This document shows positions 43,125-51,518 of a stretch of 64,000 bases of DNA, one piece after another. Within the stretch, counting starts at the first letter, position 1. Every line of letters begins with the position of its first letter. The position numbers and the translations under genes were made by a program. Source of the DNA: DATBAX01 sp963762965 (GTDB taxonomy: Bacteria; Acidobacteriota; Terriglobia; Terriglobales; Acidobacteriaceae). The notes under the pieces are model-generated. The model was given only the letters and a program-made list of their open reading frames with translations. It had not been told where the DNA came from and made no database searches. The stretch spans positions 2,046,001 through 2,110,000 of the forward strand of contig CAVXME010000001.1 in NCBI GenBank assembly GCA_963762965.1, written 5' to 3'.

Positions 43125-43630
43125 TCGATTTTCTGTTCGAGCCCTCCTACTCTCGCTCCGCCGGGACAGGCTGTCAACTGCGGCCTACGCCGGGTAGTCA
43201 GGGAGCGAACAAAAACGAGTGCGGCCAAATCTGGCCAGGACCATGGTTCGTGGCCGGTGGATTGTGACCCTCGATCACCTTCCTGCATGGATGGAAGCAA
43301 TCAATCTTTTTGATTTTCCCTTGACACTGTTTTGTGGAAGGTGGTAGTTAAGTGCGTAGACACGCACTTGTGGTGGCGATTGTTTCTGGGATCAATTGCC
43401 TCAATTCCTCGGAGGTCACATGGCCTCGATGTGTTTTGCTCAGCGTCGGCTGGCGGTCACCATTGGCGATTGCGCGAACACTCCCGATTCCTCTTCTGAC
43501 CACGCGTTGCAGATTACAACAGGTTGCCGTAGCGAATACTCGCAGACTGGCGTTCATCCGGGAAATCGAACTCAGAGTTGCACGCTGGAGTTGGCTGGGC
43601 TTTAATCTCGCATTCGTTCAGGAGGGTTAG
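43125..43630. other. 506-bp intergenic region with promoter of the electron transfer operon
   Basis: No convincing gene. A strong TTGACA at 43321 (listed separately) and the AGGAGGGTTAG ribosome site just before 43631 suggest a ~280-nt leader, long enough for regulation; no riboswitch recognised. Confidence 0.55.
43321..43350 (+). promoter_or_regulatory. Probable sigma-70 promoter of the cytochrome/oxidase operon
   Basis: TTGACA at 43321-43326, 18 bp, then TAGTTA at 43345-43350. The -35 is perfect, the -10 weaker. It lies about 280 bp before the first gene of the operon. Confidence 0.5.
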
Positions 43631-44986
43631 ATGACCTCGTCTCGAAGGCTTACGGGTTGGTTGCTGTTCGTGTTCTTGCTGGCAGGCTCGGTCCCGGGTG
43701 CGCACGCGTTGCCGGCATTTGCCAGAAAATATGGCTTGCGCTGCTCGGCTTGTCACGAAGCCTGGCCGATGCTCAATTACTTTGGACAGAAGTTCAAAGA
43801 TAACGGCTACCAGTTGATGAACGACCGCGATGCTCCGATCTGGCAGAACCCAACCTATTGGCCGGTCACTTTCCGCATCACTCCGAACTGGCATCGCGAG
43901 AGCTCCGATAAAGTTTCCGTGGACACACCCAGCGGAACCGGCTTGCGCCAGATCACTTCCAGCGGTTTTGATCTCACTGGCTTGGACTTCCACACCGGCG
44001 GCACGCTGGAAAAGAATCTTTCGTTCTATGTGCTGCCCTCTTCTGATGGAACCGGCGCATTTCACTTTGAAACGGTCATGGGGCGGCTCGACAATCTTTT
44101 CGGCAGTTCGTGGATCAACGTCAAATTTGGAAAGTTCGAGCTGGATAACCTGGTTTCCGAAAAGCGGATTTTGACTCTGACCAGCATTTCAGGCGTCTAC
44201 CAGACTTACCACTTCATACCTGTCGGAGACGGCAACATCTTCGCGCAGATTGGAGACAACCAGCTTGGCGTCGAAATCATGGGCCACTCGGCCGATGACC
44301 GTACGCGCTACTCAGCTTCGCTGCTCAGTTCGAACGATGGCAATGTCAATCTGTCCTATGGCGCGAATGCCTACAGCGGATTTTTTACCGCCAGCCAGGC
44401 CTTTGATACCGGAAAGCTCGGGGTGCAGCGCATCGGCGCTTACGCCATGATCGGACAGGCACCGACGATCTACTTTACCCAGGGCGGCATACCGATTCAG
44501 GGATCGGGGATCGGCAACAAGTCCTTCAGCCGCGAAGGTTTTGTCGGCCAGTTCTACTTCGGCAAGTTGGACTTCCAGGTTGTGACCCAGCATGGCGAAG
44601 ACAATGCATGGTTCGGAGCCGGTTACGGCGATGCACCTGACGGAGGTCCCAATGCGTCTGGAATACCGTCACTGCCCGCGGGATCGCGGCCGCCCAAGTG
44701 GAACGGCTACATGGTGGAGAGCCACTACGTCTACAGTCCACAATTGATCTTCATCCAGCGTTCGGAATGGGAGCGGATGTCGCAGCAGGCTTTAACCACG
44801 AATGCTTCCGATCTGGGAAATATCGATATGTACACCTTTGGGTACCGCTACATGCCCATCATGACCAGCCGGGCGGGTTTTGCCTGGCACAACGAGTATT
44901 CATGGATCCGCCAACGAGGGACAGCGCCAGATGGGTCGGACTTAACCAGCAGCAGCTTACTCATGGGATTTGACTTCGACTTCTAA
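43631..44986 (+). CDS. Fused cytochrome c-porin, Cyc2-like outer membrane electron conduit candidate
   Basis: 451 residues. After a signal peptide (LLFVFLLAGSVPGAHA) comes one heme c motif CSACH (C38, C41, H42) in the context ARKYGLRCSACHEAWPMLNY then FGQKFKDNGYQ. The rest is a beta-barrel, with alternating strands and the C-terminal LLMGFDFDF. A single N-terminal heme motif followed by a porin is the Cyc2 arrangement known from iron oxidisers; the P-x-LNxFGxxFKxxGY spacing also agrees. Related monoheme porins of unknown function exist, so direct iron oxidation is only a hypothesis. AGGAGGGTTAG precedes the ATG. Confidence 0.82.
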   Translation: MTSSRRLTGWLLFVFLLAGSVPGAHALPAFARKYGLRCSACHEAWPMLNYFGQKFKDNGYQLMNDRDAPIWQNPTYWPVTFRITPNWHRESSDKVSVDTPSGTGLRQITSSGFDLTGLDFHTGGTLEKNLSFYVLPSSDGTGAFHFETVMGRLDNLFGSSWINVKFGKFELDNLVSEKRILTLTSISGVYQTYHFIPVGDGNIFAQIGDNQLGVEIMGHSADDRTRYSASLLSSNDGNVNLSYGANAYSGFFTASQAFDTGKLGVQRIGAYAMIGQAPTIYFTQGGIPIQGSGIGNKSFSREGFVGQFYFGKLDFQVVTQHGEDNAWFGAGYGDAPDGGPNASGIPSLPAGSRPPKWNGYMVESHYVYSPQLIFIQRSEWERMSQQALTTNASDLGNIDMYTFGYRYMPIMTSRAGFAWHNEYSWIRQRGTAPDGSDLTSSSLLMGFDFDF

Positions 44987-44999
44987 AGAGGGGACACCA

Positions 45000-45911
45000 A
45001 TGCGCATGAATCTTTATAAAAAGTCGCTTTTTACGTGTACGGCTGCGGTTCTCGCACTCGGTGGTCTTTCCCGGGCGCAGCAGGTGCCCACGAAGTACGA
45101 TGAAGACCAGCGGCTGAACATGGAGAGCCATGTCGGCAGCATGTCCGGCCACGCGGCCGCGGCCAAAGCCGACTACCGAAGGTATTGCGTTGGTTGTCAC
45201 GGCGATATTGGCGACGGGAACGGCGAGAATGCTCCCTACCTCGACCCCAAGCCGCGCAACTTCACGCTGGCGCAGTTCAAGTGCCGCTCCACGCCGACCG
45301 GAACGCTGCCTACCGACGAAGATTTGTATAACACCATCGCCCGCGGATTGGACCGCTCGGTCATGCCGCCGTGGAATACCTTTACCAAACAGCAACGCGT
45401 GGATCTGGTGGCGTATGTAAAACACTTTTCTCCCAAGTGGACTACGGAAAAGCCGGGTGCTCCGCTGGCGATTCCTTCCGAGCCGGAAGTGACCGCGGAA
45501 GGGGTGAAGGCCGGCCAGGTCCTGTTTCAAAAATTGGAATGCTGGAAGTGTCATGGCGTCGAAGGAAGAGCCAATGGGCCGTCCGCCGATACCCTGACCG
45601 ACGATCAGAACCGGCCGATCCTGCCTTACAACTTCACCGAGGGGGCCCGCTTTAAGTGCGGATCGACCGATTCCGATCTCTACAAGATTTTCATGACCGG
45701 ATTGGATGGAACTCCCATGCCGTCATTCGCGGACAACGTTAAGCCGGAAGAGGCCTGGGAGCTGGTGTTCTATCTCCGTACTCTGCAACGCAAGAACGAA
45801 TTCAACGCCAAAGAGAAGGCGATCGCCAAGCAATTGGGTTTGAAACCGATTGATCCCAACGTGCCGCTGCCCGCGCCACCAGCGGCGGCAGCGCCATCGG
45901 GTCAACCGTAG
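45000..45911 (+). CDS. Diheme cytochrome c, periplasmic
   Basis: Signal peptide (KSLFTCTAAVLALGGLSRAQ) and two CxxCH motifs, YCVGCHGDIGDGNG (C63/C66/H67) and CWKCHGVEGRANG (C181/C184/H185). Each has its downstream Met ligand region (RSVMPPWNTF; DGTPMPSFAD), so two cytochrome c class I domains in tandem. Starts 13 bp after the porin-cytochrome gene, RBS GAGGGGACACCA. Likely shuttles electrons between the outer membrane protein and the oxidase. Confidence 0.9.
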   Translation: MRMNLYKKSLFTCTAAVLALGGLSRAQQVPTKYDEDQRLNMESHVGSMSGHAAAAKADYRRYCVGCHGDIGDGNGENAPYLDPKPRNFTLAQFKCRSTPTGTLPTDEDLYNTIARGLDRSVMPPWNTFTKQQRVDLVAYVKHFSPKWTTEKPGAPLAIPSEPEVTAEGVKAGQVLFQKLECWKCHGVEGRANGPSADTLTDDQNRPILPYNFTEGARFKCGSTDSDLYKIFMTGLDGTPMPSFADNVKPEEAWELVFYLRTLQRKNEFNAKEKAIAKQLGLKPIDPNVPLPAPPAAAAPSGQP

Positions 45912-45937
45912 AATCATGGTTTAGGAGAGACTCTCAA

Positions 45938-46678
45938 ATGAAGAATCCGTACAGATATAAATTCGCTGCGGCCTTGTCCGCGGGTGTGCTGTTGGTGCTG
46001 GGAGTGGCAATCCTGGGGCAGAGAGTCGATGCGGCCCCGCCGTCAGGAGCCGGTGTCAGCGGGACCATCAAGCTCGACGGCATGGCGCCGCACCAGAAAC
46101 CGATTGATATGTCGAAGGAACCCAGCTGCGCCGCCATTCACAAGGACAAGCCGATTACCACGGAAGGAGTGGTGGCCGGGGCCGGAGGCGGACTGGCCAA
46201 CGTGGTGGTCTACGTTTCCCAGGGCTTGACTGGCAACGAGGCGGCGTCCTCCGCGCCCGCGAGCATTACCCAGAAAGGGTGTCAATACATTCCGCACGTA
46301 GTGGTGCTGGATGCGGGTCAGCACATGAAGGTGATCAACGACGACCAGACCTCGCACAACATTCACCCGCAACCGGTGAAAAACCAGGAGTGGAACAAGT
46401 CGCAGCCGCCGGGCTCTCCGCCGTTCGATGTGACCTGGGCGAACGAGGAGATTGCGGTGCCGGTCAAGTGCAACATTCATCCCTGGATGCATGGCTACAT
46501 CGCGGTGGTGAAGGGGCCTTACGGGATCAGCGATGAGAACGGTTCTTTTAGCCTGAACCTGCCTCCCGGAAACTACACGCTTACGGCCTGGCAAGAAACT
46601 TATGGGACGCAAACTCAGGCGGTGACGGTTGCCGCCGGCAAGGCAGCCACGGCAAATTTCACCTTCAAAGCCAAGTAA
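45938..46678 (+). CDS. Amicyanin-like blue copper protein with carboxypeptidase-regulatory-like tail
   Basis: Signal/anchor (FAAALSAGVLLVLGVAILGQ), a cupredoxin-like middle and a CarboxypepD_reg-type C-terminus (GNYTLTAWQETYG, AATANFTFKAK). Type 1 copper ligands can be placed as His in DDQTSHNIH (H140 or H143), then Cys, His and Met in VKCNIHPWMHGYIAV (C178, H181, M184), the same C-x2-H-x2-M spacing as amicyanin. A mobile or lipid-anchored electron carrier is the natural role; its position between cytochrome c and the oxidase genes supports this. Confidence 0.82.
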   Translation: MKNPYRYKFAAALSAGVLLVLGVAILGQRVDAAPPSGAGVSGTIKLDGMAPHQKPIDMSKEPSCAAIHKDKPITTEGVVAGAGGGLANVVVYVSQGLTGNEAASSAPASITQKGCQYIPHVVVLDAGQHMKVINDDQTSHNIHPQPVKNQEWNKSQPPGSPPFDVTWANEEIAVPVKCNIHPWMHGYIAVVKGPYGISDENGSFSLNLPPGNYTLTAWQETYGTQTQAVTVAAGKAATANFTFKAK

Positions 46679-46834
46679 GAATTTCCCTTGGAATTAAGGA
46701 AGAATTAAGGTTCGGGCAAGTAAAGATTCAAGGCGGAAAACACTGACGGCCGTCGCGAGGAAGATTGTGGCGGCCGTTCTCTCATTCTGACGTTCTACGG
46801 GTTCGGTTGAGCAACCGGCCAGAGGCGAGGCGTC

Positions 46835-47638
46835 ATGGCAAAGATCTTTGCGATCACCATCATCATCATCGCGATTGTTTCCGCGATTCCCATCCTTCGG
46901 CACACCTGGGCGCCACCGGAAGACATCTCCACTCACGGTCATCTGATTGACGAACAGATGTCGGAGACCATGGCGGAAGCAGGAATTTCCTTTCTAGCCG
47001 CGCAGTTCATGCTGGCAATTTTTATCTGGCAGTTCTCCAACCGCGGTCCGGATGCCAAGACCAAGAATTTTCCCGGCGGAGCCAAGGCTTTGGTGATTGC
47101 CGCCCTGCTGGTGGTGGGCGTGGAAGTCATGGCTTTGGGAGTCTTCGGAGTGAAAGCGTGGGCGGACGTGTATTTGACCCCGCCGTCCGCCAATGCCATG
47201 CCCATCCAGGTGCAGGCCGGACAGTTCGCTTTTTATTTCCGTTACCCCGGGCCCGATGGAACTTTCGGCCCCATTCATCCCGAACTGATCAACGAGGGGA
47301 ACCAGAATTTCTATGGTCTCGATGTCGATCATGATCCGGCTTCCAAAGACGACATTGTGACCGCCGAAATGGCGATTCCGATCAACAAGGAAGTGCATCT
47401 GCTGATGCACGCGAAAGATGTCGGGCATTCTTTTTTTGTGCCGGAGTTGCGGGTGCAACAGGATTTCGTTCCCGGGCTGGATGTGTCTCTGCACTTCACG
47501 GCCACCAAGATTGGCCGGTACGAAATTGTATGTACGCAGCTTTGTGGCCTGGGACACTACAACATGAAGGCCTACCTCGACGTCCTGTCCCAGGATGACT
47601 TCGATGCCTGGATGAAGAAGGAAGCGGCAATGCAGTAG
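46835..47638 (+). CDS. coxB: Cytochrome c oxidase subunit II
   Basis: Two or three membrane helices at the N-terminus, then a cupredoxin domain with a complete CuA site: H198 (DVGHSFFVPELR), C233 and C237 (IVCTQLCGLGHYNMKAYLDV), H241 and M244. E in the CuA bridge position is replaced by Q/L (CTQLC), the usual variant in some oxidases. 267 residues. First oxidase gene; accepts electrons from cytochrome c or the copper protein. No fused heme domain. Confidence 0.93.
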   Translation: MAKIFAITIIIIAIVSAIPILRHTWAPPEDISTHGHLIDEQMSETMAEAGISFLAAQFMLAIFIWQFSNRGPDAKTKNFPGGAKALVIAALLVVGVEVMALGVFGVKAWADVYLTPPSANAMPIQVQAGQFAFYFRYPGPDGTFGPIHPELINEGNQNFYGLDVDHDPASKDDIVTAEMAIPINKEVHLLMHAKDVGHSFFVPELRVQQDFVPGLDVSLHFTATKIGRYEIVCTQLCGLGHYNMKAYLDVLSQDDFDAWMKKEAAMQ

Positions 47639-47697
47639 CTCTCTTATGCCCGCGCAAGGTGCGGGTGATGGAGACATCTCTTCTGAGGTGAGCATAA

Positions 47698-49482
47698 ATG
47701 CACGACATGTCAGCGCACGCGGCGCAGCACCACGGCCCCCCGACCAGTTTCCTTCGCAAGCACGTCTTTAGTCTCGATCATAAGGTGATCGGCAAGCAGT
47801 ACTACGCTTTGGCCCTGCTGGCCGCGCTTTGTGGCATGGCGCTTTCCTGGGCCATGCGCATCCACCTGGGCTGGACCAACGCCGCGATTCCCGGTCTGCA
47901 ATTGCTTTCGAAAAACGGCGCTCCCGGCGGAGTCATGACGCCGGAATTCTACCTGCAACTGATGACCATGCATGGCACCATCATGGTCTTCTTTGTGCTC
48001 ACCACCGCGCCCTTCGCGGCTTTCGGCAACTTCTTCCTGCCGATCCAGGTCGGCGCCGAGGACATGCCTTTCCCGCGTTTCAACATGATGTCGTTCTGGG
48101 TCACTTTCTTGGCCTTCATCGTATTGATGGCGTCCTTCATCATTCCCGATGGACCAACCCTGGGAGGCTGGACCCAATACGCGCCGCTCAATTCCGTGGG
48201 CGCGGTCGCGGGTCCTGGGCAAGGCTTGGGCGTGGTCCTTTGGATGATTTCCATTGCGTTATTTTGCGTGGGCCAGTTGCTGGGATCGTTGAACTTCATC
48301 ACCACGACCCTTGATCTACGGGTCAAGGGCATGAGCCTCATGCGTCTACCCTTGACGGCGTGGGCATGGTTCATCACCTCGTGCATGGGGCTGACCGCAT
48401 TTGCCGTGCTCATGCCGGCTTGCATTCTTGTGATTCTGGACCACGTGGCCGGAACCAGCTTCTTTGTGGCGTCGAATCTGGTCATCAATGACCAGCTACA
48501 ACCGCACTCGGGCGGCTCGACTCTGCTGTGGCAGCACCTGTTCTGGTTCTTCGGACATCCCGAGGTTTACATCGCCATCGTGCCCGGAATCGGCATTGTT
48601 TCCCACATTCTGATCACCAGCATGCGCAAACAAATGCTGAGCCAGCGGGTGCTCATCTATTGCATGGGAGCGCTTGGCATCCTCAGTTACATGGTGTATG
48701 GGCACCACATGTTTGTCAGCGGGATGAATCCGTTTTCCTCGCTGGCATTTTCTTTCCCCACGCTGGTCATCACCATTCCAGCCACCATCATCGTGTTGAT
48801 CCAGGTCTTCAGCCTGTATGGTTCCAAACTGCGCATCAACTCGGCTTCACTGTTTGCGCTGGGATTCATTTCGATGTTTGTTACCGGCGGGGTCAGCGGT
48901 TTTTTCCTGGCCCAACCCTCGATTGATATCTATCTGCACGCGACCTACTTTGTGGTTGGGCATTTCCACATGGTGATGGGAGTGGCCGCCATGTTTGGCA
49001 TCTTCGCGGGAACCTACTTCTGGTTCCCCAAGATGGCGGGCCGAATGATGAACGAGACCCTGGGGAAATTGCATTTCTGGCTGAGCTTTGTCGGCACCTA
49101 TTGCATCTTTATGCCGTTCCATTATCTGGGAATCGCTGGCAACATCCGCCGTTATTCGGCGTTCGTCGATGACTACCTGCAGCCGCTGATTCCGGTGCAC
49201 CGCTTCATCACCGTGGCGGCCCTGCTTACCGGTGCGGCCCAGCTGATTTTTCTTTACAACCTGATTCATAGCCGGTTCTGGGGCAAGCTTGCGCCAGACA
49301 ATCCGTGGGAAGCCACTTCATTGGAGTGGAGCACGGCCACGCCTCCGCCATGGAACAATTTCGGGGACAAGCTTCCCGTGGTCTACCACGACCCTTATCA
49401 ATACGGGGTGCAGAGTTCAGTTGGCGACTACGTGATGCAGGCTTCACCGGAACAAGTAAAAACGGAGCACGACGAGAAGTAG
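47698..49482 (+). CDS. coxA: Cytochrome c oxidase subunit I (A1-type active site, K-channel Lys absent)
   Basis: 594 residues, twelve or more helices. Heme a/a3 and CuB ligands present: H92 (MTMHGTIM), H287 with E289 and the cross-linking Y291 (FGHPEVY), H336/H337 (YGHHMF), H422 and H424 (VGHFHMV). D-channel residues are intact (N111, D122 in AEDMPFPRFN, N129). A gapless alignment of the region after GHHM places I365 where Rhodobacter has K362 (VPTGIK there, IPATII here), so the K-channel lysine is missing. C-terminal extension of about 60 residues. Enzyme reducing O2; proton uptake by the K path must differ. Confidence 0.95.
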   Translation: MHDMSAHAAQHHGPPTSFLRKHVFSLDHKVIGKQYYALALLAALCGMALSWAMRIHLGWTNAAIPGLQLLSKNGAPGGVMTPEFYLQLMTMHGTIMVFFVLTTAPFAAFGNFFLPIQVGAEDMPFPRFNMMSFWVTFLAFIVLMASFIIPDGPTLGGWTQYAPLNSVGAVAGPGQGLGVVLWMISIALFCVGQLLGSLNFITTTLDLRVKGMSLMRLPLTAWAWFITSCMGLTAFAVLMPACILVILDHVAGTSFFVASNLVINDQLQPHSGGSTLLWQHLFWFFGHPEVYIAIVPGIGIVSHILITSMRKQMLSQRVLIYCMGALGILSYMVYGHHMFVSGMNPFSSLAFSFPTLVITIPATIIVLIQVFSLYGSKLRINSASLFALGFISMFVTGGVSGFFLAQPSIDIYLHATYFVVGHFHMVMGVAAMFGIFAGTYFWFPKMAGRMMNETLGKLHFWLSFVGTYCIFMPFHYLGIAGNIRRYSAFVDDYLQPLIPVHRFITVAALLTGAAQLIFLYNLIHSRFWGKLAPDNPWEATSLEWSTATPPPWNNFGDKLPVVYHDPYQYGVQSSVGDYVMQASPEQVKTEHDEK

Positions 49483-49516
49483 GCAGGGCAGAATAAAGGA
49501 ACAGAGGTCCCAGGTT

Positions 49517-50182
49517 ATGGCAACGACAGTACATGAGCCGCCGCAAGTCGATTCGCACCTGGCGAACCACGGCAACGGCGGCTGGCGGAACCTGGTGCCT
49601 GCGGAGGGCGATCCTCGTGTAGTGCAGGACTATTCGCCGCCACCGACTTCGACTGGCATCTATGTTGTGCTTTTCGCTATATCGATGATGTTTCTGGCGT
49701 TCACCAGCGCGCTCTTCGTGCGCAAGGGATCATCGTTTGACTGGCGGAGCTTCACGCTGCCGTCGATCCTCTACTGGAACACGCTGGTGTTGGTCGCCAG
49801 CAGCGTTACCCTGGAAATCGCGCACCGCCGCGTCGCCACGTTCATGGGCGGCCTGAAGAGCCAGGTGAAGAGCCCGGCACGCTGGCTGTACATCACTTTG
49901 TTTCTCGGCCTGCTTTTTGTGGCCGGGCAATACGTCGCGTGGTCGCAGTTGCGGGCCGAGGGGCTTTATTTGGCCACCAACCCCAGCAGTTCTTTTTTCT
50001 ATCTGCTGACGGCGGTGCATGCGCTGCACGTGCTGGGAGGACTCACGGGGTTGCTCTACGTAATTGGGAAGTTGAACCAGTCGGTCCTGCGCCGAAGCAC
50101 GCTGGTGGCGACGGCGCGCTACTGGCATTTCATGGGAATTCTTTGGGTTTACCTGCTTTTGCTGCTGTGGATGAAACTTTGA
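49517..50182 (+). CDS. coxC: Heme-copper oxidase subunit III, first copy
   Basis: 221 residues, five helices after a ~45-residue soluble start: TGIYVVLFAISMMFLAFTSA, LYITLFLGLLFVAGQYVAWS, YLLTAVHALHVLGGLTGLLY and the C-terminal ARYWHFMGILWVYLLLLLW, the family signature. Starts 34 bp after coxA. A second subunit III-like gene follows, so the complex may use two or they have diverged. Confidence 0.9.
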   Translation: MATTVHEPPQVDSHLANHGNGGWRNLVPAEGDPRVVQDYSPPPTSTGIYVVLFAISMMFLAFTSALFVRKGSSFDWRSFTLPSILYWNTLVLVASSVTLEIAHRRVATFMGGLKSQVKSPARWLYITLFLGLLFVAGQYVAWSQLRAEGLYLATNPSSSFFYLLTAVHALHVLGGLTGLLYVIGKLNQSVLRRSTLVATARYWHFMGILWVYLLLLLWMKL

Positions 50183-50204
50183 CCGACTCGAAATAGGAGG
50201 CGTC

Positions 50205-50825
50205 GTGAGCCAAGCCGACTTGACCATGGAAGGACCCTCGACTGGACTGACCATAGGACCTGCATTTTCGATTCCTACCAAGAAGCTGGCGATGTGGCTG
50301 TTCATCATCGCTGACACCATGACGTTCGCCGCGTGCCTGGTGGCCTATGGATTCCTGCGCAATGGATCTCCCAACTGGCCCAGGCCATTCCACAGCATCA
50401 CCAACGTAGCGCTGATGACGTTCATCCTCTTGACCAGCAGTTTGACCATGCTGCTCGGACTGCGTGCGGCGCGCGCGGGCGACAAAGCCGGCGCCTTTCG
50501 TTGGACCATGATCACGGCGGCCGCGGGCATTCTTTTCGCGCTGCTGCACATTCGTGAATGGATGGGGCTGATTGGCGAGGGTATGACGCTTTTTAAGAAT
50601 CCCTGGGGAACGGGACTGTTCGGGGCCTCGTTTTTCAGCATCACCGGCTTGCATCTCACCCACGTTACCTGCGGTGTGATCGCTCTGATCGTGGTGGGGG
50701 TGCGGTACAAAGGCGGCCGCTACAACGCCGATGACCTCGAGATTCTGGGCTTGTACTGGCACTTCGTCGATCTGGTTTGGATGTTCGTTGTGCCGTTGGT
50801 CTACCTATTGAACCTTTCCCACTAA
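50205..50825 (+). CDS. Heme-copper oxidase subunit III, second copy
   Basis: 206 residues, five helices: MWLFIIADTMTFAACLVAYG, SFFSITGLHLTHVTCGVIAL and LYWHFVDLVWMFVVPLVYLL. Different from the first copy in detail (LHLTHVTCG vs VHALHVLGG; WHFVDLVW vs WHFMGILW) but the same fold. The sequence near ADTMTF resembles the classical SDAMFF motif, so this could be the orthodox subunit III and the other the paralogue. GTG start, GGAGG at 4 nt. Confidence 0.9.
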   Translation: MSQADLTMEGPSTGLTIGPAFSIPTKKLAMWLFIIADTMTFAACLVAYGFLRNGSPNWPRPFHSITNVALMTFILLTSSLTMLLGLRAARAGDKAGAFRWTMITAAAGILFALLHIREWMGLIGEGMTLFKNPWGTGLFGASFFSITGLHLTHVTCGVIALIVVGVRYKGGRYNADDLEILGLYWHFVDLVWMFVVPLVYLLNLSH

Positions 50826-50849
50826 ATTCAGAAAGCTGCGGAGCGGAAC

Positions 50850-51173
50850 ATGATGACAACAGCGGAAGAGCACAAGAGTGGCGGCATCGGGAAAGACCTG
50901 GCCGTTTATATTTGCCTGTTGGCCCTGGCCGGTCTGCAATTCATCATTGCCTACCAGAATATTGACGTGTCGCAAATGTTCGTTCGCATGCTGATCGTTG
51001 CGGTGGTCGAGGCCGGGCTGGCCGTCCTGTTCTTCATGCACCTGTGGACGGAAAAGCGCGGCTTTCTTGCGTTCGTCCTCATCTTTACGATTTCGGTCTT
51101 GCTGGGGATGCAATATGGGTGGACCGACAGCAACCGGATGGTGGTGGGTGCGCCATTCTCAAATTACCGATAA
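50850..51173 (+). CDS. Cytochrome c oxidase subunit IV family protein
   Basis: 107 residues, three helices: AVYICLLALAGLQFIIAYQN, MLIVAVVEAGLAVLFFMHLW and FLAFVLIFTISVLLGMQYG. FFMHLW is the short motif of the bacterial COX4/prokaryotic subunit IV family. Assembly or structural subunit. Starts 24 bp after the second subunit III gene. Confidence 0.85.
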   Translation: MMTTAEEHKSGGIGKDLAVYICLLALAGLQFIIAYQNIDVSQMFVRMLIVAVVEAGLAVLFFMHLWTEKRGFLAFVLIFTISVLLGMQYGWTDSNRMVVGAPFSNYR

Positions 51174-51183
51174 AGGGGAACGG

Positions 51184-51483
51184 GTGTTTAGAACCAAGCT
51201 GAGGATCGAGAGAGCAGCCCTGATGGCGGGTCTTGTGCTGGTCGCGCTGGCCGTGCTCGCGGCCCCTCCAGCGGCCTTCTCGCAGAGCTGTGCGCTGTGT
51301 TATACGCAGGCGGCTTCGGCGGGCGCTCGCATGATTGAGGCACTGCGCAGCGGGATTCTGATTCTGATTGTTCCTCCCACACTCATGTCAGTGGGCATGG
51401 TTTTCGTGGTCCTCCACAAGCAGAATCAGTTTAGAAACAACCAAGAAGATAATGAACAGGATCCATCGGATCGGATTGATTGA
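51184..51483 (+). CDS. Small membrane protein of the oxidase operon (99 aa)
   Basis: GTG at 51184 is chosen because the translation begins a good signal/anchor (ALMAGLVLVALAVLAAPPAA) 10 nt after a GGGGAACG site. It continues with a CALC motif (FSQSCALCYTQAASAGARM), a second helix (ILILIVPPTLMSVGMVFVVL) and a short acidic tail. Found between subunit IV and heme O synthase, so likely involved in oxidase assembly or copper delivery, which the CxxC pair would permit. No known family name. Confidence 0.65.
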   Translation: MFRTKLRIERAALMAGLVLVALAVLAAPPAAFSQSCALCYTQAASAGARMIEALRSGILILIVPPTLMSVGMVFVVLHKQNQFRNNQEDNEQDPSDRID

Positions 51484-51518
51484 GCCAACAATAGTCTCTC
51501 GAGTTTGCTAGCGACCCC

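Noticed and set aside
43352..43630. 92-residue ORF directly before the cytochrome-porin gene
   Set aside because: Ends exactly at the next start and lies in the leader; no ribosome site, and composition is unlike real proteins. A leader peptide cannot be fully excluded.
47698..49482. Subunit I as a nitric oxide reductase rather than an oxidase, because the K-channel Lys is missing
   Set aside because: GHPEVY with the cross-linking Tyr, a CuA subunit II, subunits III/IV and heme O synthase are all present, which fits an oxygen reductase better.
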